Source: an uncultured Bacteroidales bacterium
Lineage (GTDB): Bacteria; Bacteroidota; Bacteroidia; Bacteroidales; Muribaculaceae
Reading direction: 5' to 3'
DNA length: 14,679 nucleotides
NCBI GenBank assembly: GCA_900547755.1
Contig: URIC01000050.1
Span: 1-14,679, forward strand
Shown: positions 7,946 through 14,661 of the stretch, piece after piece
How positions within the stretch are numbered: the first letter of the stretch is position 1
How the letters are laid out: each line of letters opens with the position of its first letter
Made by a program: the position numbers and the translations under genes
The notes under the pieces: model-generated
Told to the model about the DNA's origin: nothing
Database searches by the model: none
The model's input: the letters and a program-made list of their open reading frames with translations, nothing else

Positions 7946-9343
7946 TCAATAAGCGTTATTGTCACCTCGCAAAGCGTTGAAGATGGTTAGGAAAACTATT
8001 TTGATGTCAAGGAAAATATTCCAGTTATGGATATACCACACATCGTATTCCACACGTTTTTCCATCTGCCACAGATATTTGGTGCCACCTCTATATCCGT
8101 TGACCTGTGCCCAGCCTGATATACCCGGCTTCACTGCGTGACGGACCATGTATTTGTCAATGAGGCGGCGATAGTCTTCGGTCTGACTTACCATGTGGGG
8201 ACGAGGCCCTACTACGCTCATGTTGCCAAGCAGGACGTTAAGGAACTGTGGCAGTTCGTCAAGCGAGGAACGGCGCAGGAAATCTCCGAATCTGGTCTTT
8301 CGAGGGTCATCTTCCGTGGCCTGACGGGAATCGGCATCTACATTCACTCGCATTGTGCGAAACTTGTAGCAGGTGAAGTCCCTTCCTTTTATGCCGGTAC
8401 GCTTCTGTTTGAAGAGAACGGGACCGGGTGAGGAAAGTTTGATGCCGATGGCTATAGGCAGCGCCCAGATAGGGGAGAGCAACAACACCGGGATAGCGAA
8501 TGCAAGGTCGAAACCACGCTTAAGCAAACTGTTGTAGTGTTTGGTAAGAGGGGAGATAGTATGGGTCATCACTGGAAGTGACCCCACCATCTCCTGCACG
8601 AAGTGGCCGCGAAGCGTACGTGAAAAGTTGGGTATGTACACAAACTCGATGCCTTGTTCATCCGCAATGCCCATAACTTCAGCCAAAGGGGCTTCGTCGC
8701 CGGCATCAAGAGTATAGAATATCAGGTCTATCTTATTCTTACGCACGAACTCTCCAATCATATACATGGGAGCGGTGAAATAATCCGAGAAGTTTTCAAG
8801 CAGTTTAGGGTCGTTGTCGAAAAAACCCATTATATGATATCCGTATCCGGCATCTTCCTGAATTTCAGACAGCAGCGTAGTGGCGTTGCCGTGTGCCCCT
8901 ACAATTATCACACGCTTGAAATTCAGGCCCATACGTCTTACTTTCTTCAGTATCTTGTGGGCTATGACCCACCAGACGGACATAAGCAGGAAACTCATGC
9001 ACATGAAAATGACCCCTGCCTTCCAACCCACGTCGAATACGCCGAGCACATAGAAGAGTACCGTCATACATAGGCCGTAGACGAAAATGGATTTGAAGGC
9101 CTGCAGCACAACCCTGTCGGCATAGAGGATGCGAAGTCTGTGTATGTCCGAATATAACAGCACCGAGGGCACAAAAGCGGCGTTGGCGACAAGCCAGACG
9201 AGCTTGCTCTCAAACTCTTGGGACACATTGAAAATAAGGCATACCAGCAGGTATGCCAGATTAATCACAGCAAAATCGCCGATGATAAGGAAGGCTTGCA
9301 GATACTTGCCAAGTCTTATCTTGTCGCTTTTTAGTGCGCTCAT
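7946..9343 (-). CDS. Membrane polyprenyl-phosphate sugar transferase (WcaJ/WbaP-type)
   Basis: This 465-residue enzyme belongs to the polyprenyl glycosyl-phosphotransferases that start exopolysaccharide, capsule or O-antigen repeat units by moving a sugar-1-phosphate from a nucleotide sugar to undecaprenyl phosphate. Four N-terminal membrane segments (about 12-38, 47-64, 83-104, 108-128) precede a cytoplasmic CoA-binding-like domain (VIIVGAHGNA at 145-154, MGFFDND at 172-178). The catalytic domain from about 275 has K-R-G-F-D-L, the hydrophobic segment 282-302, C-Y-K-F-R-T-M, the Asp362-Glu363 dyad in S-L-D-E-L-P-Q, V-G-P-R-P at 378-382 and K-P-G-I-S-G-W at 405-411. The fold and motifs are secure; which sugar is transferred is not visible. 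No glycosyltransferases, flippase or polymerase genes are nearby, so the gene is an orphan with respect to a polysaccharide locus. Confidence 0.95.
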   Translation of the reverse strand: MSALKSDKIRLGKYLQAFLIIGDFAVINLAYLLVCLIFNVSQEFESKLVWLVANAAFVPSVLLYSDIHRLRILYADRVVLQAFKSIFVYGLCMTVLFYVLGVFDVGWKAGVIFMCMSFLLMSVWWVIAHKILKKVRRMGLNFKRVIIVGAHGNATTLLSEIQEDAGYGYHIMGFFDNDPKLLENFSDYFTAPMYMIGEFVRKNKIDLIFYTLDAGDEAPLAEVMGIADEQGIEFVYIPNFSRTLRGHFVQEMVGSLPVMTHTISPLTKHYNSLLKRGFDLAFAIPVLLLSPIWALPIAIGIKLSSPGPVLFKQKRTGIKGRDFTCYKFRTMRVNVDADSRQATEDDPRKTRFGDFLRRSSLDELPQFLNVLLGNMSVVGPRPHMVSQTEDYRRLIDKYMVRHAVKPGISGWAQVNGYRGGTKYLWQMEKRVEYDVWYIHNWNIFLDIKIVFLTIFNALRGDNNAY

Positions 9344-9359
9344 AGTTACGTAGGTCAGA

Positions 9360-9395
9360 CATACCGCACTGACCGTTTCGGGTCAATGCGATATG
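9360..9395 (-). promoter_or_regulatory. Leader hairpin before the sugar transferase start
   Basis: A 15-bp stem (9360-9374 with 9381-9395) and a 6-nt loop (CGAAAC on the minus strand) ends 16 nt upstream of the sugar transferase ATG. It pairs fully only in minus-strand RNA, where two positions are G-U; on the plus strand they are A-C. No U-tract follows, so a standard intrinsic terminator is unlikely. It could be an attenuating or translational-control structure, a processing site, or a Rho-type end of the DUF349 message. The structure is seen directly; the role is inferred. Confidence 0.6.
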
Positions 9396-9419
9396 GTGTC
9401 AAGTGGTATTTCAGGAATT

Positions 9420-9437
9420 TCCTCTTTTTCAAGAGGA
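9420..9437 (-). other. Small hairpin after the DUF349 gene
   Basis: A perfect 7-bp inverted repeat encloses a 4-nt loop that reads GAAA on the minus strand, a GNRA-type tetraloop. It begins about 20 nt past the DUF349 stop codon. No U-run follows, so this is more likely an mRNA 3'-end stabilising or processing hairpin than a terminator. Its function is inferred from position only. Confidence 0.4.
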
Positions 9438-9457
9438 TTTGGGAAGTTCGCGGCAAA

Positions 9458-11389
9458 TTATGCTTCAGGCTCTTCGGCCTCGTTCTTTTCTGCTTTGCTT
9501 TGGTTCGTCAGTTTGATTTTATTCTCAAGCTCCTTGATTTCATCTTTGATGCGCTCGGTACGACGTTCCATTTCGCGAAGCATGCTGCTGCCCTCTTTGC
9601 TCTTGATGTTGAAGAAGCCGAGATTGTTCTCGAATGTCTTTAGTTCGTTGCGTTTCTGCTCCAGGGCTCGGGTGAGACGGTCGCGCTCGCGAGCCAGCTT
9701 GCGCTCGTCACCGTTGAGACCGTTGAGCTGCTCTTCAAAGCGGTTCATGCGGGCGCGACTCTCGCGCAGGTCGAAGTTCTTGCGTACTGCGGATAAGGCT
9801 TCGCGGTACTCGTCATAGAGTTTGTCTTTTACCTTGAAGGGGACATGACCGATAGCATTCCAACGGGCCTGTTGCTCCTTGAGCGTTTCAATCACCTCAG
9901 AGCGCTGGGCATCGGAGGGGATAGCCTTGAGGGCCTCGATAACGAGCTTCTTGGCGGCAAGGTTTTCGTTCTCTTCCTGTCTACGGTTTGCCATATCTTT
10001 TTTGCGCGCGTCGAAGAATGTATTGCATGCGGTCATGAAGCGTTGCCATACGGAGTCGCTATGCTTACGAGGTACGCTGCCTATGGTTTTCCACTCTGCC
10101 TGAAGGGCAATGATGGCATCTGCTGTCTTCTTATAATCTGTGGAGTCTTTCAGGGCTTCGGCTTTTTCACACAAAGCTATTTTCTTCTCCAGGTTTACAG
10201 CAAGTTCTGCCTTGGTGTTGGCGAAGAACTCAGCCTTGCGGGCAAAGAAGTCGTCGGCAGCCTTGCGGAAACGTGTGAACAGGGCGTTGTTGGCCTTACG
10301 GGAGGCGAAGCCGAGTTCTTTCCACTTGGCCTGCATATCCTTGATGGCTGTGGTTGCTTCCTCGAAGGCGGCGAAAGTCTTAAGCTCGTCGATTTTTATG
10401 GCTTCAATCTGTTCGCAGAGCAGGGTCTTCGCGGCCTCGTTGGCTTGCTCGTTCTGTTTGCGGGCTTCGAAATAGTCCTGGTGACGCTTGTTGACGATTG
10501 TGGAGAGAGCTTTGAACTCCGCCCAGATGTCCTCGCGGTATTCTTTGGCTACGGGACCGGCCTCGCGCCACAGGTCATGCAAGGCCTGCAATTTCTTGAA
10601 GGCCTCTATCACATTGGATTCCTCGGTAAGGAGTTTGGCCTGCTCTATGAGGTCGCGCTTTACTTCCAGGTTTTTCTTGAAATCAAGGTCGCGAAGCTCT
10701 TTGTTCATCTTCAGACAGTCGAAAATCTGCTCTACCACCAGCTGGTAGTTCTTCCAGCTTTCGTTGACAGCGCCGGCGGGGATGTCGGAGATTGTCTTGA
10801 AATCTTCCTGCAACTGACGTACTTCGTTTATATGCAGGTTTATATTGTCAATATCTGCGGCAATCGCTTTAAGCCTGTCTATGATTTCGTTCTTTTTGGC
10901 CAGATTGTTGATGCGGCGTTCCTCTTCGGCTGCGAGATAAGCGTTGCGCATCTCGCGGAAGGAGGCGAGCAAATCTTTGAAACGCACTTCTTCAGGGTCG
11001 GTGGCGCTTACAAAGGAGTCGCCGGGCTGGGCTTCTTCGGCGAATTTCATTGCCTCGGCTTCCAATTCGGCGTTGCGGAGCAAGTAGAAAGCCTGCTTGA
11101 TAGTGGCCACTTCCTTATGCCGGTCAGCTTCCTTGGCCTCGACTATCGCCGCCAAGGTATCGGCCAGTTCACTCTTTGTCATCTGGAAATACTTGTGGCT
11201 GTCGGCCTTTTCCTCGGTGCCGGGGTCGGTAGTCAGGAGTGCCGGGGCGGTTTCTGCGTTTTCGGCTGTCGCAGTTTCAGCGGGAACATTCTCTGTGGCT
11301 TCTGCCTGAGCAGAAGAAACGGGAGCCTCGGGGGCATTCTGGTTCTTGACATTCCCTTCTGTAGGGATTGTCTTTTCAAGCTCGTTCAT
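9458..11389 (-). CDS. DUF349 repeat protein
   Basis: This 643-residue, highly charged, helical protein has no signal peptide and should be cytoplasmic. After an Ala/Glu/Thr-rich, probably disordered N-terminus (about 1-60) come about five DUF349 units, centred near residues 206, 273, 353, 433 and 507. They are recognisable by the W-x-x-x-G-x-x-x-(R/K) core followed by W/Y/F-x-x-F: DLWREAGPVAKEYREDIWAEF, AKWKELGFASRKANNALF, AEWKTIGSVPRKHSDSVW and ARWNAIGHVPFKVKDKLY; the first unit is degenerate. A coiled coil (about 540-630, with a conserved NNLGFFNIKS) and an acidic tail end the protein. DUF349 has no established biochemical role that I can cite, so I assign none. A promoter is predicted 55 nt upstream. 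A near-full-length antisense frame over this gene is a composition artefact. Confidence 0.93.
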   Translation of the reverse strand: MNELEKTIPTEGNVKNQNAPEAPVSSAQAEATENVPAETATAENAETAPALLTTDPGTEEKADSHKYFQMTKSELADTLAAIVEAKEADRHKEVATIKQAFYLLRNAELEAEAMKFAEEAQPGDSFVSATDPEEVRFKDLLASFREMRNAYLAAEEERRINNLAKKNEIIDRLKAIAADIDNINLHINEVRQLQEDFKTISDIPAGAVNESWKNYQLVVEQIFDCLKMNKELRDLDFKKNLEVKRDLIEQAKLLTEESNVIEAFKKLQALHDLWREAGPVAKEYREDIWAEFKALSTIVNKRHQDYFEARKQNEQANEAAKTLLCEQIEAIKIDELKTFAAFEEATTAIKDMQAKWKELGFASRKANNALFTRFRKAADDFFARKAEFFANTKAELAVNLEKKIALCEKAEALKDSTDYKKTADAIIALQAEWKTIGSVPRKHSDSVWQRFMTACNTFFDARKKDMANRRQEENENLAAKKLVIEALKAIPSDAQRSEVIETLKEQQARWNAIGHVPFKVKDKLYDEYREALSAVRKNFDLRESRARMNRFEEQLNGLNGDERKLARERDRLTRALEQKRNELKTFENNLGFFNIKSKEGSSMLREMERRTERIKDEIKELENKIKLTNQSKAEKNEAEEPEA

Positions 11390-11444
11390 GTCTTTGAAAT
11401 TGAGTGAGTATTATTTTCGGGGAGCACCGAAAAGTTTATGCGTT

Positions 11445-11476
11445 CAAATTTACAACTTTTTGGGGATTTGGGAAAA
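11445..11476 (-). promoter_or_regulatory. Bacteroidetes-type promoter of the DUF349 gene
   Basis: On the minus strand TAAATTTG (11445-11452) is an exact TAnnTTTG -7 element. TTTT (11473-11476) lies 20 bp upstream at the -33 position, the same geometry as at gyrA. The predicted start is near 11438, giving a leader of roughly 50 nt. A 7-bp inverted repeat (GGGATTT/AAATCCC) overlaps the upstream side of this region and could be a weak end for the cyclophilin message. Confidence 0.62.
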
Positions 11477-11515
11477 TAAATCCCTATATATTTATGTCAA
11501 AGGTCTTTAAACACG

Positions 11516-12385
11516 TTATTTTTCTACGCGGCGGACGCTGATTATACGGATGGGAGTGACGGGATTGTCCTGTCGGTCTGTTTGCGAGGCCTGTATTTTT
11601 TCCACTACGTCCATTCCGTCCAGTACCTCTCCGAACACAGTGTACGCGCCGTCCAGATGGGGTGTGCCACCGATAGTCGTGTACACGGCTGCCACATTGT
11701 CTGGCATGGCAGCCGGTTTGACTGCGGATTCTGTCTTGGCAATCATCTCATCGCGCATCCTGTCAAGTGCGACAGAGTCATTGGCCTGCTGGAGTTTCTG
11801 AATTTCAGGCCAATTTTCGCGTACTAATTTTTGAAAGTAAGCCTGACGCTCTTTATTGGTGGAATTTTCCGCCACACGCGCCAGTGAGGAAGGATTCCAT
11901 ACATTGCCGGTAACAATATAGAATTGTGAGCCGGAAGAGGCACGCTCGGGATTGACTTCGTCACCGGTACGTGCTGCCGCCAACGCCCCGTATTTGTGGA
12001 AATGGGCGGGATAACTGATTTCAGCGGGGACAGTGTATCCGTTGTCACCGGCGCCTAAAGGTATTTTATTATCGGGATTCTTGGAATTGAGGTCTCCAGT
12101 CTGGACCATGAAGTCCTTTATTACGCGGTGGAAGAGTACGCTGTCATACTCGCCGGCATCAGCCAGTTTCGCAAAGTTGTCCCGGTGGAGCGGCGTGTCG
12201 TCGTACAGGCGCACTTTAATGCTGCCGAGGTCTGTTTTTATTTCGTAGACAGGGCCTGTAGCCGTAGTGTCTATCACCAATTGTTTTGCAGGTTTGTTCA
12301 TCTGTATTTCAGTTGTCTTCGGGGCTTGTGCCATCATCCCGGCGCAAATCAGGAGTCCGGCGGCCGCCAATAAGAGTTTGTTCAT
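11516..12385 (-). CDS. Secreted cyclophilin-type peptidyl-prolyl isomerase
   Basis: This 289-residue protein catalyses cis-trans isomerisation of Xaa-Pro bonds and so assists folding of envelope proteins. A Sec signal peptide (hydrophobic core 4-17, cleavage near MAQA) sends it out of the cytoplasm. The LLIC stretch is not a convincing lipobox. The cyclophilin fold starts at about 46 (VYEIKTDLGSIKVRLYDDTP). The catalytic F-H-R-V-I is at 85-89 (Arg87), with F-M-V-Q at 92-95, G-S-Q-F-Y-I-V-T-G at 152-160 and L-D-G-A-Y-T-V-F-G-E-V at 244-254. The residue matching the cyclosporin-binding Trp121 of human cyclophilin A is His243. A charged helical insertion of about 78 residues (161-238) separates the last two core motifs, which is long for the family. 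It lies 40 nt downstream of a small unidentified gene and is probably in its operon. Confidence 0.95.
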   Translation of the reverse strand: MNKLLLAAAGLLICAGMMAQAPKTTEIQMNKPAKQLVIDTTATGPVYEIKTDLGSIKVRLYDDTPLHRDNFAKLADAGEYDSVLFHRVIKDFMVQTGDLNSKNPDNKIPLGAGDNGYTVPAEISYPAHFHKYGALAAARTGDEVNPERASSGSQFYIVTGNVWNPSSLARVAENSTNKERQAYFQKLVRENWPEIQKLQQANDSVALDRMRDEMIAKTESAVKPAAMPDNVAAVYTTIGGTPHLDGAYTVFGEVLDGMDVVEKIQASQTDRQDNPVTPIRIISVRRVEK

Positions 12386-12425
12386 AATTAGAGTATATTA
12401 AGCACGGATGTATTGTTGCCGGGTG

Positions 12426-12800
12426 TCAGATAATGCCTATAGGATGTACACGCTTGAATATGCGGCGGAAATTGTCGTCCTGGTCTCTCAGCTCTTCGGC
12501 GCGATTCATGTAGTCTGTGCCCCAAATGGCGGGCAACAGTGCGGGCATATATTGCTTTTCGCGGTCTTTGTCTATGACTGACTGCAACAGGATGTTTATA
12601 TGAGGAGCGAAGCTCTCCGGGTCTATTGCAGAGAGAAATCTTGCGGCACTTGCGGTGAACTGTCCGGTGGTATCAGATTTGACTATGTCGTTTATGGCAT
12701 TGTCAATCAATTCTTTATCTCCGTTAATGTTGTCTACCAGAAATTCGTACGCCTTCATTCCGATACTTTCGGTAGCCTCTTGAGTGTCTTTGTTGCTCAT
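12426..12800 (-). CDS. Conserved-looking hypothetical protein
   Basis: I do not recognise this family. I choose the ATG at 12800, which gives 124 residues beginning MSNKDTQEATESIGMKAYEF. The in-frame ATG at 12863 would add 21 hydrophobic, Phe-rich residues encoded by the AT-rich intergenic region and would cover the divergent promoter, so it is unlikely. The protein is soluble, acidic and probably all-helical, with no signal peptide, membrane segment or catalytic motif. Visible segments include AYEFLVDNINGDKELIDNAI, FAPHINILLQSVIDKDREKQ and a basic C-terminal FRRIFKRVHPIGII. It is followed after 40 nt by the cyclophilin gene on the same strand, so the two are probably co-transcribed. Coding is supported by the intact frame, codon use like its neighbours and the operon position. 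Its function is unknown. Confidence 0.75.
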   Translation of the reverse strand: MSNKDTQEATESIGMKAYEFLVDNINGDKELIDNAINDIVKSDTTGQFTASAARFLSAIDPESFAPHINILLQSVIDKDREKQYMPALLPAIWGTDYMNRAEELRDQDDNFRRIFKRVHPIGII

Positions 12801-12821
12801 AACGCTGATATAATTTTCGTG

Positions 12822-12829
12822 CAAAAATA
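12822..12829 (-). promoter_or_regulatory. Possible -7 element for the hypothetical-cyclophilin unit
   Basis: On the minus strand TATTTTTG matches TAnnTTTG and lies about 21 nt upstream of the ATG at 12800. No good -33 box is present at 19-21 bp spacing, although TTTA occurs somewhat further upstream. The region is very AT-rich, so a chance match is possible. Confidence 0.35.
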
Positions 12830-12838
12830 AGAAAAAAA

Positions 12839-12870
12839 TTTCGGTATTCGGATAAATAATCATAAATTTG
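12839..12870 (+). promoter_or_regulatory. Bacteroidetes-type promoter of the cytidylate kinase-like gene
   Basis: TAAATTTG (12863-12870) is an exact match to the TAnnTTTG -7 consensus. TTTC (12839-12842) is placed 20 bp upstream as a near-match to the -33 TTTG. The predicted start is near 12877, about 24 nt before the ATG at 12901. An AAGG about 8 nt before that ATG is a weak Shine-Dalgarno-like match, unusual among the genes in this window. Confidence 0.65.
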
Positions 12871-12900
12871 TAGAAATTTTATCAACAGCGATTAAGGCAG

Positions 12901-13518
12901 ATGAAACCGGAAGAGCACATTATTGTGATAGGCAGGCAGTATGGCAGCGGTGGCCGTCAGCTCGGCAAACTGCTTGCGGAAAGTCTCGGAATGTCTTATT
13001 ACGACAAGGAATTGCTGCGTGAGGCTTCCGACAGATTGGGTTTCCGAGCCGACCTTTTCGAGAGGGCCGATGAGAAGCGACCGTCGCGTTTTATGTCTAT
13101 GGTAGGGGCTACTTATGGAGCCTCGACATATTTCACTTCCGGGGCTATGACCGGTGGAACCCTCTATAAGATGCAGAGCGACGTAATCCGCAACCTTCTT
13201 GAGAAAGGTCCCTGTGTCATTGTAGGGCGTACGGCTGACTATATTGGCCGTGACTTGCCCAATCTGGTCAGCATATTCCTTTGTGCCGGGAAGGAAGAGA
13301 GGGTGAGACGCACCTTGGAACGCAATCCGCTTCTGAAGGCAGAGGACGTGAATGACTGGCTGGACCGCAAGGACTCCGAGCGTGCCGCTTACTACAACTA
13401 TTATACAGGCCGCAAATGGGGACATGCCGACAACTATGACTTGTGCCTTAACACTACCGGTCTTACAACGGAGCAAACTTGTGAGATAGTTAAATTGTTA
13501 TTAGTGCATAGACAATAA
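12901..13518 (+). CDS. Cytidylate kinase-like family protein
   Basis: This 205-residue P-loop protein matches the cytidylate kinase-like group common in Bacteroidetes and Firmicutes. The N-terminus has beta-strand HIIVIG followed by the phosphate-binding loop G-R-Q-Y-G-S-G-G-R at 11-19 and the helix QLGKLLAESLG. Next comes SYYDKELL at about 33-40, which usually follows in this family. GPCVIVGRTADYI in mid-protein and VSIFLCAGKEERVRRTLER, like the lid/base-binding region of nucleoside monophosphate kinases, support the call. A DLCLNTTGL segment is near the C-terminus. Family members are named by similarity to CMP kinase, but true CMP kinase activity is not established by these motifs. No signal peptide; cytoplasmic. 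It starts a plus-strand unit with the membrane protein 17 nt downstream. Confidence 0.9.
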   Translation: MKPEEHIIVIGRQYGSGGRQLGKLLAESLGMSYYDKELLREASDRLGFRADLFERADEKRPSRFMSMVGATYGASTYFTSGAMTGGTLYKMQSDVIRNLLEKGPCVIVGRTADYIGRDLPNLVSIFLCAGKEERVRRTLERNPLLKAEDVNDWLDRKDSERAAYYNYYTGRKWGHADNYDLCLNTTGLTTEQTCEIVKLLLVHRQ

Positions 13519-13535
13519 CCCATACAGTTACAGCT

Positions 13536-14126
13536 ATGAACAACAAGAGTTTCATTTACACATATCTGTTTACTCTGATTGCCGGCGTGTTGCTGATAGT
13601 GCTTCATGGCCGCGAGAAGATATTCGAGGGTATGTGTATAATTTTGGGCATTGGATTTTTAGTGCTTGGAATTTTGAGTATGCTCAGCGCGGTCTTTATA
13701 TCTGACAAGGCCAGGCAGGCCGGCATAAAGCGTTCACCGGTACTGATTATAGTCTCCGGCGCATCCTTTATCTTAGGGCTGCTGATGGTGATAGTACCTG
13801 CATTTTTTGTCAATTACCTTATATATGCCATGGGTGTGCTGCTTGTGCTGTGTGGCGTTATACAGCTTTGCAATTTCATGCCCGACATTCGTACGCTTGG
13901 CCTGAGCGGATGGTTCCTTACGGCTCCTGTCCTCAGCATAGGGTTCGGTGTTGCGGTGTTTGTGATTGGTGCTGAAAAGATACTCGATGTTCTTGCGCTG
14001 GTCACAGGCATTGTGCTTGTGGTCTACAGCATTAACGGATTCTTCGGATACTTCAGCCGTCGTGGTCTTGCAGCACGACGGTATATGCAGCAGAGACCTA
14101 AAGAAACACTTGTGAATGTAAAATAA
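13536..14126 (+). CDS. HdeD/DUF308-like integral membrane protein
   Basis: This 196-residue protein is almost entirely membrane: six hydrophobic segments at about 6-25, 31-54, 68-91, 92-112, 121-145 and 149-172, followed by a short basic cytoplasmic tail (RRGLAARRYMQQRPKE). The evenly spaced pairs of helices, each with a G-x-x-x-L/I-G pattern (IILGIGFLVLGI, IVSGASFILGLL, LVTGIVLVVYS), are typical of the DUF308/HdeD group. In E. coli HdeD is linked to acid resistance; nothing in the sequence shows that role here. It lies 17 nt after the cytidylate kinase-like gene with no Shine-Dalgarno sequence, so it is probably the second gene of that operon. The RNase P RNA begins about 4 nt after its stop codon. 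Confidence 0.85.
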   Translation: MNNKSFIYTYLFTLIAGVLLIVLHGREKIFEGMCIILGIGFLVLGILSMLSAVFISDKARQAGIKRSPVLIIVSGASFILGLLMVIVPAFFVNYLIYAMGVLLVLCGVIQLCNFMPDIRTLGLSGWFLTAPVLSIGFGVAVFVIGAEKILDVLALVTGIVLVVYSINGFFGYFSRRGLAARRYMQQRPKETLVNVK

Positions 14127-14130
14127 ATAT

Positions 14131-14517
14131 AAGAAAGACAGCCGGACCGTCTGTCGCCGTGTCGGCAGCAATGCAGGCAAGGAGGAAAGTCCGGGCAACA
14201 TAGAGCGCCATACTTCCTAACGGGAAGTCGCGGGCGACCGCGAAGACAATGTAACAGAGAATGACCGCCGGGTCCTGCGGGGTCCGGTAAGGGTGAAAAG
14301 GCGGGGTAAGAGCCCACCGGCCGCACGGTGACGTGAGGTGTCCGTACATCTTATGGGTTGCAATGCCAAATATACCGGCAGTTAAGGATGGCTCGTCCGT
14401 TGCCGGGGGGTAGGCAGCTTGAGCCGTGTCGTGAGGCACGGAGTAGATAAATGACAGACACGTGATGGCTTAGGCCTGACCGTACATAACCCGGCTTACA
14501 AGCCGACTGTCTTTCTT
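14131..14517 (+). ncRNA. rnpB: RNase P RNA (bacterial class A)
   Basis: This is the catalytic RNA of ribonuclease P, which trims the 5' leader from precursor tRNAs together with the small protein RnpA. The ends are set by a perfect 11-bp P1 helix (14131-14141 with 14507-14517). The most conserved elements are all present: GGAGGAAAGUCCGGGC (14181-14196, 5' side of P4 and CR-I), GACCGCC followed by GGUAAGGGUGAAAAGG and GGUAAGAGCCCACCG (CR-II/III), GUAGAUAAAUGACAGAC (CR-IV region) and ACAUAACCCGGCUUAC (3' side of P4, CR-V). The length of about 387 nt suits the class. The P1 helix runs straight into UUUUU, so it can also act as an intrinsic terminator. No -7/-33 promoter is seen directly upstream, so it may be made from the operon transcript and processed. 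Confidence 0.97.
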
Positions 14518-14548
14518 TTTCCCATAATGCCGGTAACAGGCGGAATTT

Positions 14549-14581
14549 CGAGGCCGTATGGAGACTTTCTGTACGGCCTCG
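14549..14581 (+). terminator. Hairpin terminator after rnpB
   Basis: A 10-bp perfect stem (14549-14558 with 14572-14581) extends to 14 bp through two G-U wobbles and two more pairs, with a 5-nt loop. It is followed by TTTACTT. The wobble positions pair only in plus-strand RNA, so this terminator belongs to the rightward transcript and backs up the P1/U-tract end of rnpB. Confidence 0.8.
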
Positions 14582-14661
14582 TTTACTTAAATTAAACTAA
14601 TTTTAATTTTCCCGCGTTTTCTAAATAAGTAAGTCGTAAAAATTATTTTATACTAAGCCGC

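Noticed and set aside
9845..11407. A 520-codon open frame on the plus strand, antisense to nearly the whole DUF349 gene.
   Set aside because: The minus-strand frame has clear DUF349 repeats. The antisense frame is open only because the gene rarely uses codons that read as stops on the other strand. Its translation is a Cys/Phe/Gly/Leu-rich sequence with no recognisable domain.
12801..12863. N-terminal extension of the hypothetical protein from the ATG at 12863.
   Set aside because: The extra residues come from AT-rich intergenic sequence, would overlap the divergent promoter, and give an unusual Phe-rich leader; the ATG at 12800 fits better.
12892..13476. A 194-codon minus-strand frame antisense to the cytidylate kinase-like gene.
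   Set aside because: The plus-strand protein has a P-loop and family motifs plus a promoter; the antisense translation resembles nothing and lacks a plausible start context.
14024..14439. Minus-strand open frames across rnpB.
   Set aside because: They lie over a structured RNA with unmistakable RNase P conserved elements; the frames are by-products of its GC-rich sequence.
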